Assembly: GCA_958299035.1 (NCBI GenBank) | Contig: CATQJL010000316.1 | Coordinates: forward strand, 24,901,676-24,965,675 | Source: Cylicocyclus nassatus | Lineage: Eukaryota; Nematoda; Chromadorea; Rhabditida; Strongylidae | Direction of reading: 5' to 3' | Length of the DNA stretch: 64,000 nucleotides | Part shown: positions 1-10,171 of the stretch, one piece after another | Numbering within the stretch: the stretch's first letter is position 1 | Layout of the letters: each line of letters opens with the position of its first letter | Notes under the pieces: generated by a model | Told to the model about the DNA's origin: nothing | The model's database searches: none | What the model saw: the letters and a program-made list of their open reading frames with translations, nothing else | Position numbers and translations under genes: made by a program

Positions 1-298
1 AAATTTTTGTCTTCATATCAACCATCGTCACTATCGTTATTCGTGTGCCTCGCTTGCTTTGAAATGCTTAGAAATATTTGGAAACTTTGATTATAAGAAA
101 GGCGGAGTAATTAGCGCCGCCCGGGCAGAGTAATTAGCGCTAGGACGAAGCGGTTCAGAAGGGCATACACCCACCCGGTAGAACTTTCTCAAGCGTTCTG
201 AGGGAGTTCCGTTCAGTTGTCTGAATTGTTGATTTTATGAGAAGGAGATACTTCCTCTGCTTTTGCAGTTTAGAACACTTCTAAACTATCGTCGAATT
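1..298. other. Non-coding left edge
   Basis: No coding exon or RNA gene is supported. A short sequence containing TAATTAGCGC occurs twice (about 109 and 131), a small local duplication. Confidence 0.4.
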
Positions 299-452
299 CT
301 TGACCGCACGGACTGCTCAAACGCTGCGGACCAAGCGCGATGCGGCTGAACTGATGTGAGAGAACGACTTGCACAATGGCAAATTTGTACTGGGGCAAGC
401 ATTTTACCTCGCGACGCGTGCTCCGCAGTGATGTCCAGTCCGTGCGGTCAAC
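299..452. repeat. Palindromic MITE-like element
   Basis: The ends are inverted copies of TTGACCGCACGGACTG (299-314 and 437-452), and the similarity continues inward into CTGCGGA/TCCGCAG. The span can form a long hairpin and has no convincing reading frame. The 77-aa frame starting at 376 crosses the palindrome boundary and is probably chance. Confidence 0.6.
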
Positions 453-550
453 GAATCAACTATTACGTGTATCCGCTTTCGCCTTGAGAATTTGCTCTTG
501 TTGTTGCTGTTGCTTTTATTGCAGTATTAACATTATTCTTTTGTGTTCAG

Positions 551-1659
551 TATATGCCACAAACCATTATCCGTCGGAATCCGGCGCTGACCTTAGCTAC
601 AGTATATAGCTAATGCGACCATAAAAGGCGACCCAGCTGCTTCTTATCTTTCCTTTGGCTATGAATCTTACTTATCACATTAAATTTTACTTACCACATC
701 ATTAGGTCATCCTGAAACTATCATTTGTCTTGTTTGTACTCTGATCGTGCCGATACTGGAAATTCTTCTCTTCTTGGATACTCTCTCAATATACCATAAC
801 GTGCAAATACTAAGAAACTGATGTTTCTCTAGGATATCTCAGGGAATTTATCGTTATCAAGATATCCCAATAACTGTTCGCCATAATATGAAAGGGTTTT
901 ATTTGATGAAGTTAGAAAAACCTCTGCTCCTCAAAACGTGCACATTGTTCAGGGAGATGAAGTCATCCTTAGCAATGACAATCTTGTTTTGAAATCCTTA
1001 ACAACAAAAGATTTCGTGAATGGTATTTCTACATTATCCATCAACACCATCTGTTAGCAAACTCAGGTCCCCATTCATTACTTGAATACGGATAGCGAAA
1101 TGATTAGTCATATTGTACGACCTAGAGGATAAACAACACATCATATCGAATGCAGGACCACTTTGTGATCTGATAAGTGACCCGTAACGGCATTCAATTA
1201 CGAAAACAAGAAATAAACATTACGAAAACATTGTTAAAACAAACATACAACATCGAACAGTAAAAAAAGAACAAAAAAAGCCCCGGCGCAGGCACGCTTG
1301 CAGCAGTCTTCACAACATAGCTCAAAACTTTCAAAAATGAATGTTTTTTACAAAAAATAGTTGTAATAGACTTACCTTTTCGATTCACATCGTTTCTGAA
1401 AAAGAATACATGTCAAAACATCAAAAATACTTACCTTTTCAACATGGACGCTGCCACGGAATCAGCTGATCGAAAATGCTGCGCCGCGGCTAAGCGTTTT
1501 GTCGCGCGCGAAAGTACGCAATGGCGCTCGTCGGTCCGCCTCGCCAAAGTTGGGGAGACGATAATAAGAGGCAGCCGGGTCGCCTTTTAAGGTCGCGTTA
1601 GCTATATACTGTAGCTAAGGCCACCGCCGGATTCCGACGGATAATGGTTTCTGTATATG
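551..1659. repeat. Long inverted-repeat element (about 1.1 kb)
   Basis: About 97 bp at 551-647 is repeated in inverted orientation at 1563-1659, sharing the core TTAGCTACAGTATATAGCTAA. The interior shows a short open stretch on the plus strand (about 885-1058) and, on the minus strand, good splice signals: a donor GTAAGT after an ATGTTGAAAAG start at about 1436-1446, then a TTTTTCAG acceptor, a 20-nt mini-exon and a second GTAAGT at about 1375. This fits a degenerate non-autonomous DNA transposon or one carrying a promoter and first exons. No transposase domain is recognisable. Confidence 0.6.
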
Positions 1660-2436
1660 CCTGTCATAGGACATCGTAACGAATCAAATAAAATGAATTT
1701 AACTCACTTATAAAAACGTGGCAAACGATGCTGGACTGACAGCGGAAAAAAACAAATCGAGACTTTCGCCTACACCTTCAATTCAATGTCTTTCCACTAT
1801 CGAATCTATTCCGTTAACACTTATCAATTAATTATCTTGATATGCAGCTATCAAGACAATTTATCCTAAACTCCGTCCTCTCCGGGTTACCAAGTCGAAA
1901 GCATGATGACCATGTAAGGAGTGCAAATCTCTGTTTCATTTCATTTCTTTTACAATTACGACACATGCATGTAAAGTCTGTAATGGCGTACCTCGGAATT
2001 TCCTTCGATCGATTGGCTGGCGCCATTTTCGTTGTGAAAAAGGGAAGTGTTTCGGGATGGAAATGGTTCTTTGATTTCGTAGCTATCTATCTTCCTTTGT
2101 GTGCGATGAAAGAGTTTCTATTCTTTTTGCATCGGCTTCTAATCTGTTTTGTTATTCTTGGGCTTTTCTGTGAACACACGTGTTCTTTCAGTTACCATCA
2201 ATACTGGCCCCCACAGCTCGTGTGTCAAGAATCTTTTGAAAGGCAATTTGAAGGCATAGGATGCTAATAACATGAAGATTGAACTAGGTTTCAAACATGA
2301 CGTGATCTTCCCACATTCGTATCACTATCGCGCGTTTCAGTGTGTTATCAGCCGCCGTTGCCCAGTCGCTTCAAAAATTGTGTACTTTAGGTAGTAATGC
2401 TTGTTTCATAGCTTCGACACTTGCTATTTTGCGAGA
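1660..2436. other. Upstream region of HMG-CoA reductase
   Basis: No conserved coding sequence. A 141-aa open frame at 1842-2267 has no recognisable domain. On the minus strand an ATG at about 2026 opens 12 codons that end at a GTACGC donor-like site. The sequences TACTTTAG (about 2384-2391) and TTTCATAG (2403-2410), just upstream of the HMGR ATG, look like nematode 3' splice sites and could be spliced-leader acceptors. Confidence 0.35.
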
Positions 2437-5400
2437 ATGAGTGATGACGCATCCAGCATTCGCGCTTTTCTAGACTTACTTGACATCACAAAAGATACTT
2501 GGAAGGATGACCTGGAGCGGTATATTCTTGTTTTTATTAATGATATGTGCATAGGAATCTATTTGGTTCCATATAGATTTATTAATGAGAGGTTACGACC
2601 GTCGAGGCCGAAAAGGCGCATTCCTCGCTTCTCGATTGGCGAAATGGATGCGGAATCAGGTGATTGTTTTTTTTTCAAATTTTGTACTTTGTTGTTTGCT
2701 GACTTGATCATACCGTCGCTTACATGCGGAAGTATTAGCCGCTTATCTTTTTTCAAGTTTTAATCGTGTTGTGTGGTCCTTCTTCTAAATGTTATGCATG
2801 CGTTTCGGAGCTTTTGCAAGGTTAGCAGAGGTCGCCCGTTTCTGTACAAGGTAGTTGCCAGTATCAAAATACGCTCATTCTGTGCTGTTCAGCGTACTTT
2901 GAGGAAGGAAACACTTTGGGTGACTCTCCTAAGACAAATTTCAATGTAAAGGTTTGTTGACGAGTGGATAAAGGAGATTTAAAATCTCGAATGATTGCGA
3001 CCACAGAAGTCTAAATGTCCCTCAAATGTCCCACTCTATTACACGCGCTCATTTTTGAAAACGCTATTTGAAGGCCATCAGCCCGCCCGCTTGCGTTAAG
3101 TGGGCGTCGATGGTGGCTTTTTGAAGCGCGTTTTCAGTACTTAGCGCATGACTTGGATTGTGGGGTTTTGGGTTACGGTGTACTTGGGTGATATACTATC
3201 TAACATCACTAATATCTGACAGGAGTGTATTTTGTCGAGCCATTGCCTATAATTAATCATAGGCTGCCAAAACATTTTTGCTGTTAAGATAGCGTTTTAC
3301 TTGCCGGTGTTCCCTAAGCTTACAGTAAAAATCTAGCGTGCTATACGGTTTTCATATTACAAACGGTCAGGCAGATTCATAATTTGATAAGCCTGAACCT
3401 AGAGGGTGGAGCGCTACTCTGAGTTCAGCCTCACTGCTAGTAATTTATATCATATGAAGAAAAGTTATACCTTGGCTTCCATAAGTAGGGGTGCCGAAGT
3501 GGTGTTCGAAGCTATAATTAGCATCTTCTGACAACACATCCAAATCGATTATGTTGGAAATTTTGCTGGAAACCTGTTCTAAACCGTTTGTTCTACAATA
3601 TTTTATTAGGCTGTCCCAAAGTAAACTCCTTTTTCAAATAAATCAAGCTGCTTTTGTTTTCCTAATAGACTTAGGGTCTCAATGGATAGAGCAGATCAAT
3701 CTCCAAAATGACCACTAATGTTCCGCATAAGTCCCATTTCATGAAAGTTTGAAGCCAAAATCAAAAAAAATTACTACCTGAATTGAATTGAATTTCTGAG
3801 AAAAATTCCTGAGGACATACTTGGTCACTATACAGAAGACACATAGTAGTATCATATACGCCTTTATTGGATTTTTTCCGCGCTAGAAAAGGAGAAAAAA
3901 AGATAGACCGAAAATGACAAACTCCGCCCCCAGCCCTTCTTGCATATATCGTTGTACACTGCGAGCCTTATTAAGTGTAATCTCATTTACCCATGTATGT
4001 GCTCTTATAATGGAGAAATACTAAGATTTACATGCAAAATCCCGAAAAAAGTAGCATTTTGGCATTTCGAACCATCTTCGTTTCTCAATTTTGAGCTCCG
4101 GAAAAGAAATCCAACAAATCATTTTTGTATGTGTCTACTATATAAATACCAAGTTGGAAGTCCGTTGGAATTTTCTGGAAGGAGATCCGATTTTTAGGTA
4201 GCTGAAAAATTTTGATTTTTGGCTCCCGATTTTACGTCGATTAAGGCTTAGATTGATCTTGGTGGTCTTTTGAAGAGCTTGCTCAGCTTTATCGAATGGT
4301 ACCCTAAGCCTGTTGAGAAAACAAAAACAGCATAGTTCATTTGAAAATGGAGTTTACTTTTGGGACAACCTAATAGCGTCTATCACAACCTGAGCACCTG
4401 CTGCTATCGTCCATTTCTGTTACGTGCTCGGATTTATGCTCATTTTTGTTCATCTTCTTTGATTCTTTGATTCTATTTTCCAGCAGCTGATTTTTCTTTT
4501 TAGACGATGAGTCGGTTGTGACATGCGATGCCTCCACGCAGACTTCTGGTGACGAAGCACAAGAGGAAAAGTTGACGGAGGCAAAGCCATTGGATCAGAT
4601 CTCGAGAGAATGGACCGAAGGTGGTTATTTATCTCAGAGCGTAAGCTCCTACCTTTTCAAACTGCGATAAACTGGGGATTTACAGGAAAACCACTCTCAG
4701 CTAACGATGCACTACGTCTGGTGAAACGTGGCATCGTGAAGTGTCGTCAGTTGGAATCTCGTTTGGATGCCGAGACTGCCATATATGTTAGGCGTACCTT
4801 TGTCGCTCCTGATGTATTGAAGCAATTGCCGTATAAAAATTATGATTACAAATATGTAAGGAAGTTTTTTCGGTTAGTTCTAGTTCCGAACACTAATTTA
4901 GGTGACAAATTCATGCTGCGAAAATGTCATTGGTTACATGCCTATTCCTGTGGGTGTGGCTGGTCCATTGCGTTTGAATGGAAAGAACTTCTACGTACCG
5001 ATGGCTACAACAGAGGGAGCCCTAGTTGCCAGCACTAATCGAGGTTGCAGTGCCGTCACGGTGCGTTTCATATAAAACTTAATTCAAGCTATTCAATGGT
5101 GAAATATCTTTTTACAGCGAAGTGGCGGCGTAACAGCAAATGTTTTCGAGGAGGGAATGACACGTGCTCCTGTTGTGAAGTTTCCAACTGCGCAAGAAGC
5201 TGTGTAAGTTTGTGATTACTTACATCCTTTTGTGAGGGGAAATTCTTTCTCTTTTCTCAATGTTTTTCTATGACATTGTCTTCATATTACTATAGCCCTC
5301 TTTAGTGCTTTGAAAGAGTGGTTCGATGTTCCTGAAAACTTTTCACTGATCAAATCTGAATTTGAGTCTACAAGCAGGTATTTTTGTTTGATTTACGGTG

Positions 5401-7241
5401 AGGACTGCAAAATATGCGCGCTGTATTAGGTTTGCACAATTACGAAAGGTGGAAGTGGCCATAGATGGCAATTTGGCATTTGTTCGGTTTGTGGCTTTCA
5501 CTGGCGATGCTATGGGCATGAATATGGTCTCAAAGTAAGTCCCTTCTAGAGATTGTCTTTTTCTCTGTAGGTAAATCGAATCCGTTCAGAGGTTGTTCAT
5601 TGGCTATGCATCTTTTGAAGCAGAAATTCCCCGCCATGCAACTTCTCGCACTTAGCGGCAATTACTGTGTTGATAAGAAGGCTGCAGCCATAAACTGGTT
5701 TGTTTATGTTCATTGATGGTGCGTGTTGTCTGGGGAAGATAATGGCGGAGTAATGCGTAGTAAGATGGGAGATCATGTTCCAAGAATGATTTAGGATCAA
5801 TGGACGAGGGCGATCCGTGGTTGCAGATTGCACCCTTCCAGCGAGTGTAGTACTTTCCATCTTCAAAACAACACCTAAGCAAATGGCCGAAGCTGCACAG
5901 GTATGTCACCATACTATCTATACTCTATTTTGCTACTTTGATTGAGATAGTTCCTGATGTTTTTATTTCTGTCGTCATCTCGTATAGCAGTTGGTCCGGC
6001 AAAGTATATCTTCCTCCCACAGTAGCTGCTCTTGGTCTGCGTCTCTGACCTGCGGTGCACGTGGCCAACATGTTGGCACTAGGGTTGAAGTCAAAATGTT
6101 TGGCCAACAGTTAGCCATGCATTCGCAGGTCAGAGACGCAGACCAAGGGTAGCAGCAACTGTGGAAGGGACGATACCTGTACCTTCGAGAGACCAACCCT
6201 GTTGTGCAACACTCACTCTTTATTTCCAAAGCGAGGTGATTCTCGTCTATGGAGTAAGATGCGAGTGTCGAAATCGTTAGCTTCTGCCGCTCAAAAACGG
6301 GGTTTGAGAAGTTATAAAACAAAGGCCTAGGTTTTGAAAACAAAAAGCGCCATATCGAGCAAAATTTTCTTTTTCGAACGGTAGTACTTTGCCGTAGACC
6401 AGCCTCTTCATCAGAAAACGACAACAAAATTGAAAAGGCACGAACTCATGAAGAGAGCTATTGGTCATCTACGTTTTATAGTCGAAATTGCAATCCGGAT
6501 CGGACAAAGCTGTCTGCATAGGCGGCAACAATGCTCACGCAGCAAATGTAGTAGCAGCGATCTTTCTTGCAACTGGCCAGGTAATATCAGCGTTTTTTGT
6601 GGTGAAGATGCATGGTCACTGCTGAGCGCAACCTGAGTGATTTTTTGTGTCACGTTCAGGATGCAGCTCAAGTTGTCTCCTCCTCGATGTGTTCAACTCG
6701 TATGGAAGAAACCGCTGAGGGTGATCTTTACGTAAGCTGCACGATGCCCTGTGTGGAAGTTGGTACGGTGGGTGGTGGGACGATACTGCGACCTCAGAAT
6801 GAGTGCCTACAGGTTCGTCTTATAATTGAGCTACTGAAGTCATTTGTTCGTTGTTGTCGCCTAAAGTCTTGCTTTGTAGATGTTATCTTGTGCCGGTCCT
6901 TCACCAGATACTGCGGGTGCACATGCACGTCGATTAGCAGAAGTGATTTGTGCAGCAGTGTTGGCTGGAGAATTGTCGCTGATGGCAGCACTTGTCACCG
7001 ACCAGCTGGTCTCTAGTCACATGAAACTCAATCGGTATATGGTTCTTTCAGTGCTTTAAATCGTTTTTAACTGTAAATAAATTTTAGTTCGCGTTTGCAA
7101 CTCTATAATACGTCCTCGCCGCAGCTCTCATCGTCACAACCATCAGAAGAGAAGCCCGTTACGATGCTAAGGAAAGTTTTGGATAAGGAACCACGTCTCA
7201 AAAGAACTTCTATAAAGGTTGAATGTTCAAATATCCTTTAG
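2437..7241 (+). CDS. hmgr-1: 3-hydroxy-3-methylglutaryl-CoA reductase, 13 exons, 568 aa
   Basis: Class I HMG-CoA reductase, the NADPH-dependent enzyme making mevalonate; in sterol-auxotrophic nematodes this mainly supplies isoprenoids. Exons: 2437-2659, 4504-4620, 4686-4855, 4902-5060, 5118-5203, 5306-5377, 5430-5534, 5590-5697, 5795-5900, 6482-6580, 6660-6812, 6880-7034, 7088-7241; every phase closes. Catalytic residues are visible: Glu208 in MATTEG, cofactor motif DAMGMNM (from 302), Lys in [10 protein letters not shown] (340-341), Asp416 in GQDAAQ, GTVGGGT, and His513 in SSHMKLNRS. Ser519 sits at the position of the AMPK-regulated serine of vertebrate enzymes. The vertebrate GSAMAGSIGGYN stretch reads [12 protein letters not shown] here. 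There is no multi-pass sterol-sensing domain; the N-terminus has only one hydrophobic stretch (residues about 41-60). Exon 1 is supported by phase and acceptor-like sites but is not conserved, so the start is less certain. Introns 1 and 9 hold MITEs. Confidence 0.93.
3055..3265. repeat. Diverged copy of the foldback found in PAICS
   Basis: Lies in HMGR intron 1. It shares GAAGCGC..TTTTCAG..ACTTAGCGCAT, a TACGGTGTA block and ATCTGACAGG with the foldback at 36590-36905. It is a decayed family member. Confidence 0.5.
3609..4374. repeat. Mariner-like MITE with TIRs (copy 1)
   Basis: Starts AGGCTGTCCCAAAGTAAAC and ends with the inverse (GTTTACTTTTGGGACAACCT), with TA-rich flanks as expected for Tc1/mariner insertion. 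The interior is AT-rich without transposase. Related copies: 38231-39002 (full), 8883-9075 and 24480-24750 (partial). Lies in HMGR intron 1. Confidence 0.7.
6015..6168. repeat. Palindromic MITE in HMGR intron 9
   Basis: GGTCTGCGTCTCTGACCTGCG near 6034 reappears inverted near 6125-6145, with further pairing outward (GTAGCTGCT / AGCAGCAAC). The intron also carries about 300 bp of unique sequence. Confidence 0.6.
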
Positions 7242-7637
7242 GCTTCTGTTTCGACTTGTTTTACTTCTTTGTTGTTTTTCTAAGTGATCTTTCTCTAAAT
7301 CGCGCTATAGCGCAGCTCTTTTTTTGTAGTTGTTTATTCTACTGATGTTAAATGGAGTTTCACAATTCCTCCAACTCTTTGGCGCTCTTTCTTCGTTCTG
7401 ATTGTAACTTCCCCTTATATATCTCTTGATCTAGTGATTTTTTTGAGCCTTAATGTGATATTTTGAAGCTTCCATGTTTGAAGTGGGCTTTATCTTTATT
7501 TTGAGTTATATCACTTCTAGCTTTGCCAATCAGGGGTCGCTAACTTGATCGTAAGAACAGATAAACTAGCTGCTGGTAGAATATTGTTTCTGGCTATCGT
7601 TGCTCAGCTTGAAAGATATGATAGTTACACACACTTG
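7242..7637 (+). other. HMGR 3' flank
   Basis: T-rich sequence after the HMGR stop, probably containing the 3' UTR. AATAAA-like hexamers occur only loosely (AATAAA at about 7640), so the poly(A) site is not assigned. No other gene. Confidence 0.4.
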
Positions 7638-7925
7638 TTAATAAAGTATATACTTACCTGAATACTCACATGATCTGCCTTCTCGTTTCGTGCAGGCCTC
7701 AGCACGTTCCATTAGTTCCCGTCCCTCGCTTGCGACATCCACGAAGTTTTTGTGGTGTCTGCACGCTATGGAGAAACGGATCCGCAGATTTCTCACTTGG
7801 TCTATCTGTTCCAAGAACACGTTTGCCCATTTCTTTGTTGGTCTACCTCGACGGTGTTTTGGTTCGCGAGTTATCCATCCTGAAGTCGCTAGTGTACATC
7901 TGGCGAAGCACCAGCATCTCACGAT
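7638..7925 (-). pseudogene. RTE-like non-LTR retrotransposon C-terminal fragment
   Basis: The minus-strand frame carries RRGRPTKKWANVF..Q and a downstream REL..RAEA stretch. These resemble the extreme C-terminus of RTE-type reverse transcriptases (a GRPxxRW..D/E block). No RT core is present and the frame does not extend upstream, so this is a dead 5'-truncated copy. Assignment rests on motif resemblance only. Confidence 0.45.
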
Positions 7926-8880
7926 GTGAGAGGGCCGGTGCTTCGCTTTCGCAATGGGTATTCGCTAGCTCATGAAGATGGGACATTCTTCTCATATCCG
8001 TACTACAAATTACGACAAGGTTTTGCTTGCGTCGGGTAATGTTGAGGAGTGCGCTCCAGCGCTAAGGGGTCCGTAAAGCTTTCCATTGGACGCACTATCT
8101 CAGGTCTCACATAGGGAAATCAGCATGTCGCAGTGATTGGGATGTGGTATATACTCGGATTGAAAGCTTCGTTCCTCCACCCCGGCCACCTACACGTATT
8201 TTGCAGCGATTTTAGCGCGGGATAGCTAAAAAAGCTCTTTCACCGATTTTGTGTGCTGCCCAGATATGGGTATAACATACCGAGTAGGCTCCGAAGCGGA
8301 AAAGATCGGAGAGCGCTATTTTCGACACTGCTATTAAGAAATGACGCCTGATAGTCCGCAAACTTTGTAGAAATAGAAATGTTAGCAATCTTACGTGTGA
8401 ACACACTTTTGGAACACCCTGTATAATCTTCTCATTACAAACAACTGAAAGAAAGCAGGGCTCACTTTCTGCTCACTAGTAGATTTCAGCAATTCGTTTG
8501 CCCAAGTTTTTTGGCTGGATAGACTCCTAATACTCACTCAAAATTCGAATGTCGGCCATATCCTGCCTGATGTCACTTTCCTTTCAAAAAGTCCATTTGG
8601 TCAGCACGTTAATCATCCGATTCCAGCCATGTTTCGGATAGCATTTGAGTTGAAGCACATAATTGTAGGTGAAAGTGGTAGCGTCAGGTTTTTCGGATTA
8701 TGAAAGAAAACGTTCAAGCAACTGTATATATTGGATTGGTGACAAATTGACTCCACACTCAAGCAACAGGCACATCGCCGTAAATATTTCATGGTAAATA
8801 GTTTCTTTGTACAATATTCTATCGCATGCTCTTCATTCTGATTATTCTACATTTCGGGCTTGCTTGACCAAATCCATTCC
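7926..8880. other. Intergenic, no gene seen
   Basis: No coding exon with consistent splice sites on either strand. Confidence 0.4.
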
Positions 8881-8882
8881 TA

Positions 8883-9075
8883 TAAGGTTGTCTCAAAAGT
8901 AAAATTTCTTCTAAAGAAAGAATTAGACAGGTTCTCTTTCTCTAACATTATAAGCAAGCTTTACAAGACCACTAAAGATACACCTAAATATCAGATAAAA
9001 TAATCTACCCTAAGAAATTTTCCTTCGAGAAAACTCCTACGGACCTCCAACTTGTTCATTATACAGTAGCGGCAT
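8883..9075. repeat. Truncated mariner-like MITE copy
   Basis: Begins AAGGTTGTCTCAAAAGTAAA and contains a GGACCTCCAACTTGTTCATTATACAGTAG block, which matches in inverted sense the block near 38768-38800 of the full copy. It is abruptly joined to the palindrome at 9081. Confidence 0.5.
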
Positions 9076-9080
9076 AGTAG

Positions 9081-9300
9081 TGTATAGTCGAGTAGAATTC
9101 CCGCTTAATATAGTGTGCTTGCACAGAAGGTGAAATGCGGTAAAATTTGCGCGTAAACAAATAGTTGCGACTGTGACGCCGGCCAATTGCGGGCGCAAAA
9201 TGCCGGCGGTACTGGCGTGGCTGCTTCTTCACGCGCAAATTTTACCGCATTTCACCTTCTGTGCAAGCACACTATATTAAGCGGAAAATCTACTCGACTG
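9081..9300. repeat. Near-perfect palindromic MITE
   Basis: TAATATAGTGTGCTTGCACA and the following ~45 bp (AGAAGGTGAAATGCGG..GCGCG) on the left are repeated inverted on the right, flanked by CGAGTAGA/TCTACTCG. The loop contains GCCGGC. About 70-bp arms. Confidence 0.75.
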
Positions 9301-9360
9301 TACATAAATGCATTTGCCAATTCAGCAGAATGTCACTTTCTCAGTTTTTTGGCTTACTTA

Positions 9361-9748
9361 TGGATATCGTCACCCTCTTTAATGATCGATACCATGTTAG
9401 ATAATGACTAAGCCTCGGACATGTCCAAAAACAACTTCTAATACTCAAGTTTATCCTTATGGCATCAAAGAAAACAAGATCAACAACTAATAATCCATGG
9501 ATAACAAATAATAACAGAACAATCAGAAATAAAAGGATCTGAGCCAGAAGACGAGGTGGCTCCGTCGTCGTACGTTCCTCACTGTCTCGAAGTCGCTCCT
9601 CCCTCTCTGTCTGGCGGCGTCTGGCGAGCCTCGGCATCGGGCGATCTGTAAACAAATCATATGGGAACGGAATGATACAGTAACAGTGTAGTAGTACAAG
9701 AAAGTAATAAGTGTGATTACATACCAAATATGTACAGATAATATCTTA
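9361..9748 (-). repeat. Extra (third) LTR copy, tandem to the 3' LTR
   Basis: 388 bp, apparently identical to the LTRs at 9749-10138 and 23004-23393. At the junction (minus strand) the upstream LTR ends GATATCCA and continues directly as TAAGATATTATC, so the TG of the expected TGTAAG is missing. The two LTRs are therefore fused, sharing a TAAG microhomology. It is the outermost copy on the left; minus-strand flank TAAGTAAGCC. Confidence 0.85.
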
Positions 9749-10138
9749 TGGATATCGTCACCCTCTTTAATGATCGATACCATGTTAGATAATGACTAAG
9801 CCTCGGACATGTCCAAAAACAACTTCTAATACTCAAGTTTATCCTTATGGCATCAAAGAAAACAAGATCAACAACTAATAATCCATGGATAACAAATAAT
9901 AACAGAACAATCAGAAATAAAAGGATCTGAGCCAGAAGACGAGGTGGCTCCGTCGTCGTACGTTCCTCACTGTCTCGAAGTCGCTCCTCCCTCTCTGTCT
10001 GGCGGCGTCTGGCGAGCCTCGGCATCGGGCGATCTGTAAACAAATCATATGGGAACGGAATGATACAGTAACAGTGTAGTAGTACAAGAAAGTAATAAGT
10101 GTGATTACATACCAAATATGTACAGATAATATCTTACA
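9749..10138 (-). repeat. 3' LTR of the gypsy-type element
   Basis: 390 bp starting TGTAAGATATTATC and ending GATATCCA on the minus strand. It is directly preceded (minus strand) by the polypurine tract at 10139-10150, which fixes it as the 3' LTR. Confidence 0.9.
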
Positions 10139-10150
10139 CCTCCCCCCTTT
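10139..10150 (-). other. Polypurine tract
   Basis: Minus strand AAAGGGGGGAGG ends directly at the TG of the 3' LTR, the expected place for plus-strand DNA priming. Confidence 0.85.
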
Positions 10151-10171
10151 AACAAGAGTCCGTCCTCGGAC

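Noticed and set aside
4610..5038. 142-aa frame starting inside HMGR exon 2
   Set aside because: It reads through two introns; the HMGR exons in correct phase explain the conserved residues.
5597..6427. Several minus-strand frames across HMGR
   Set aside because: Shadows of HMGR exons and of the intron 9 palindrome.
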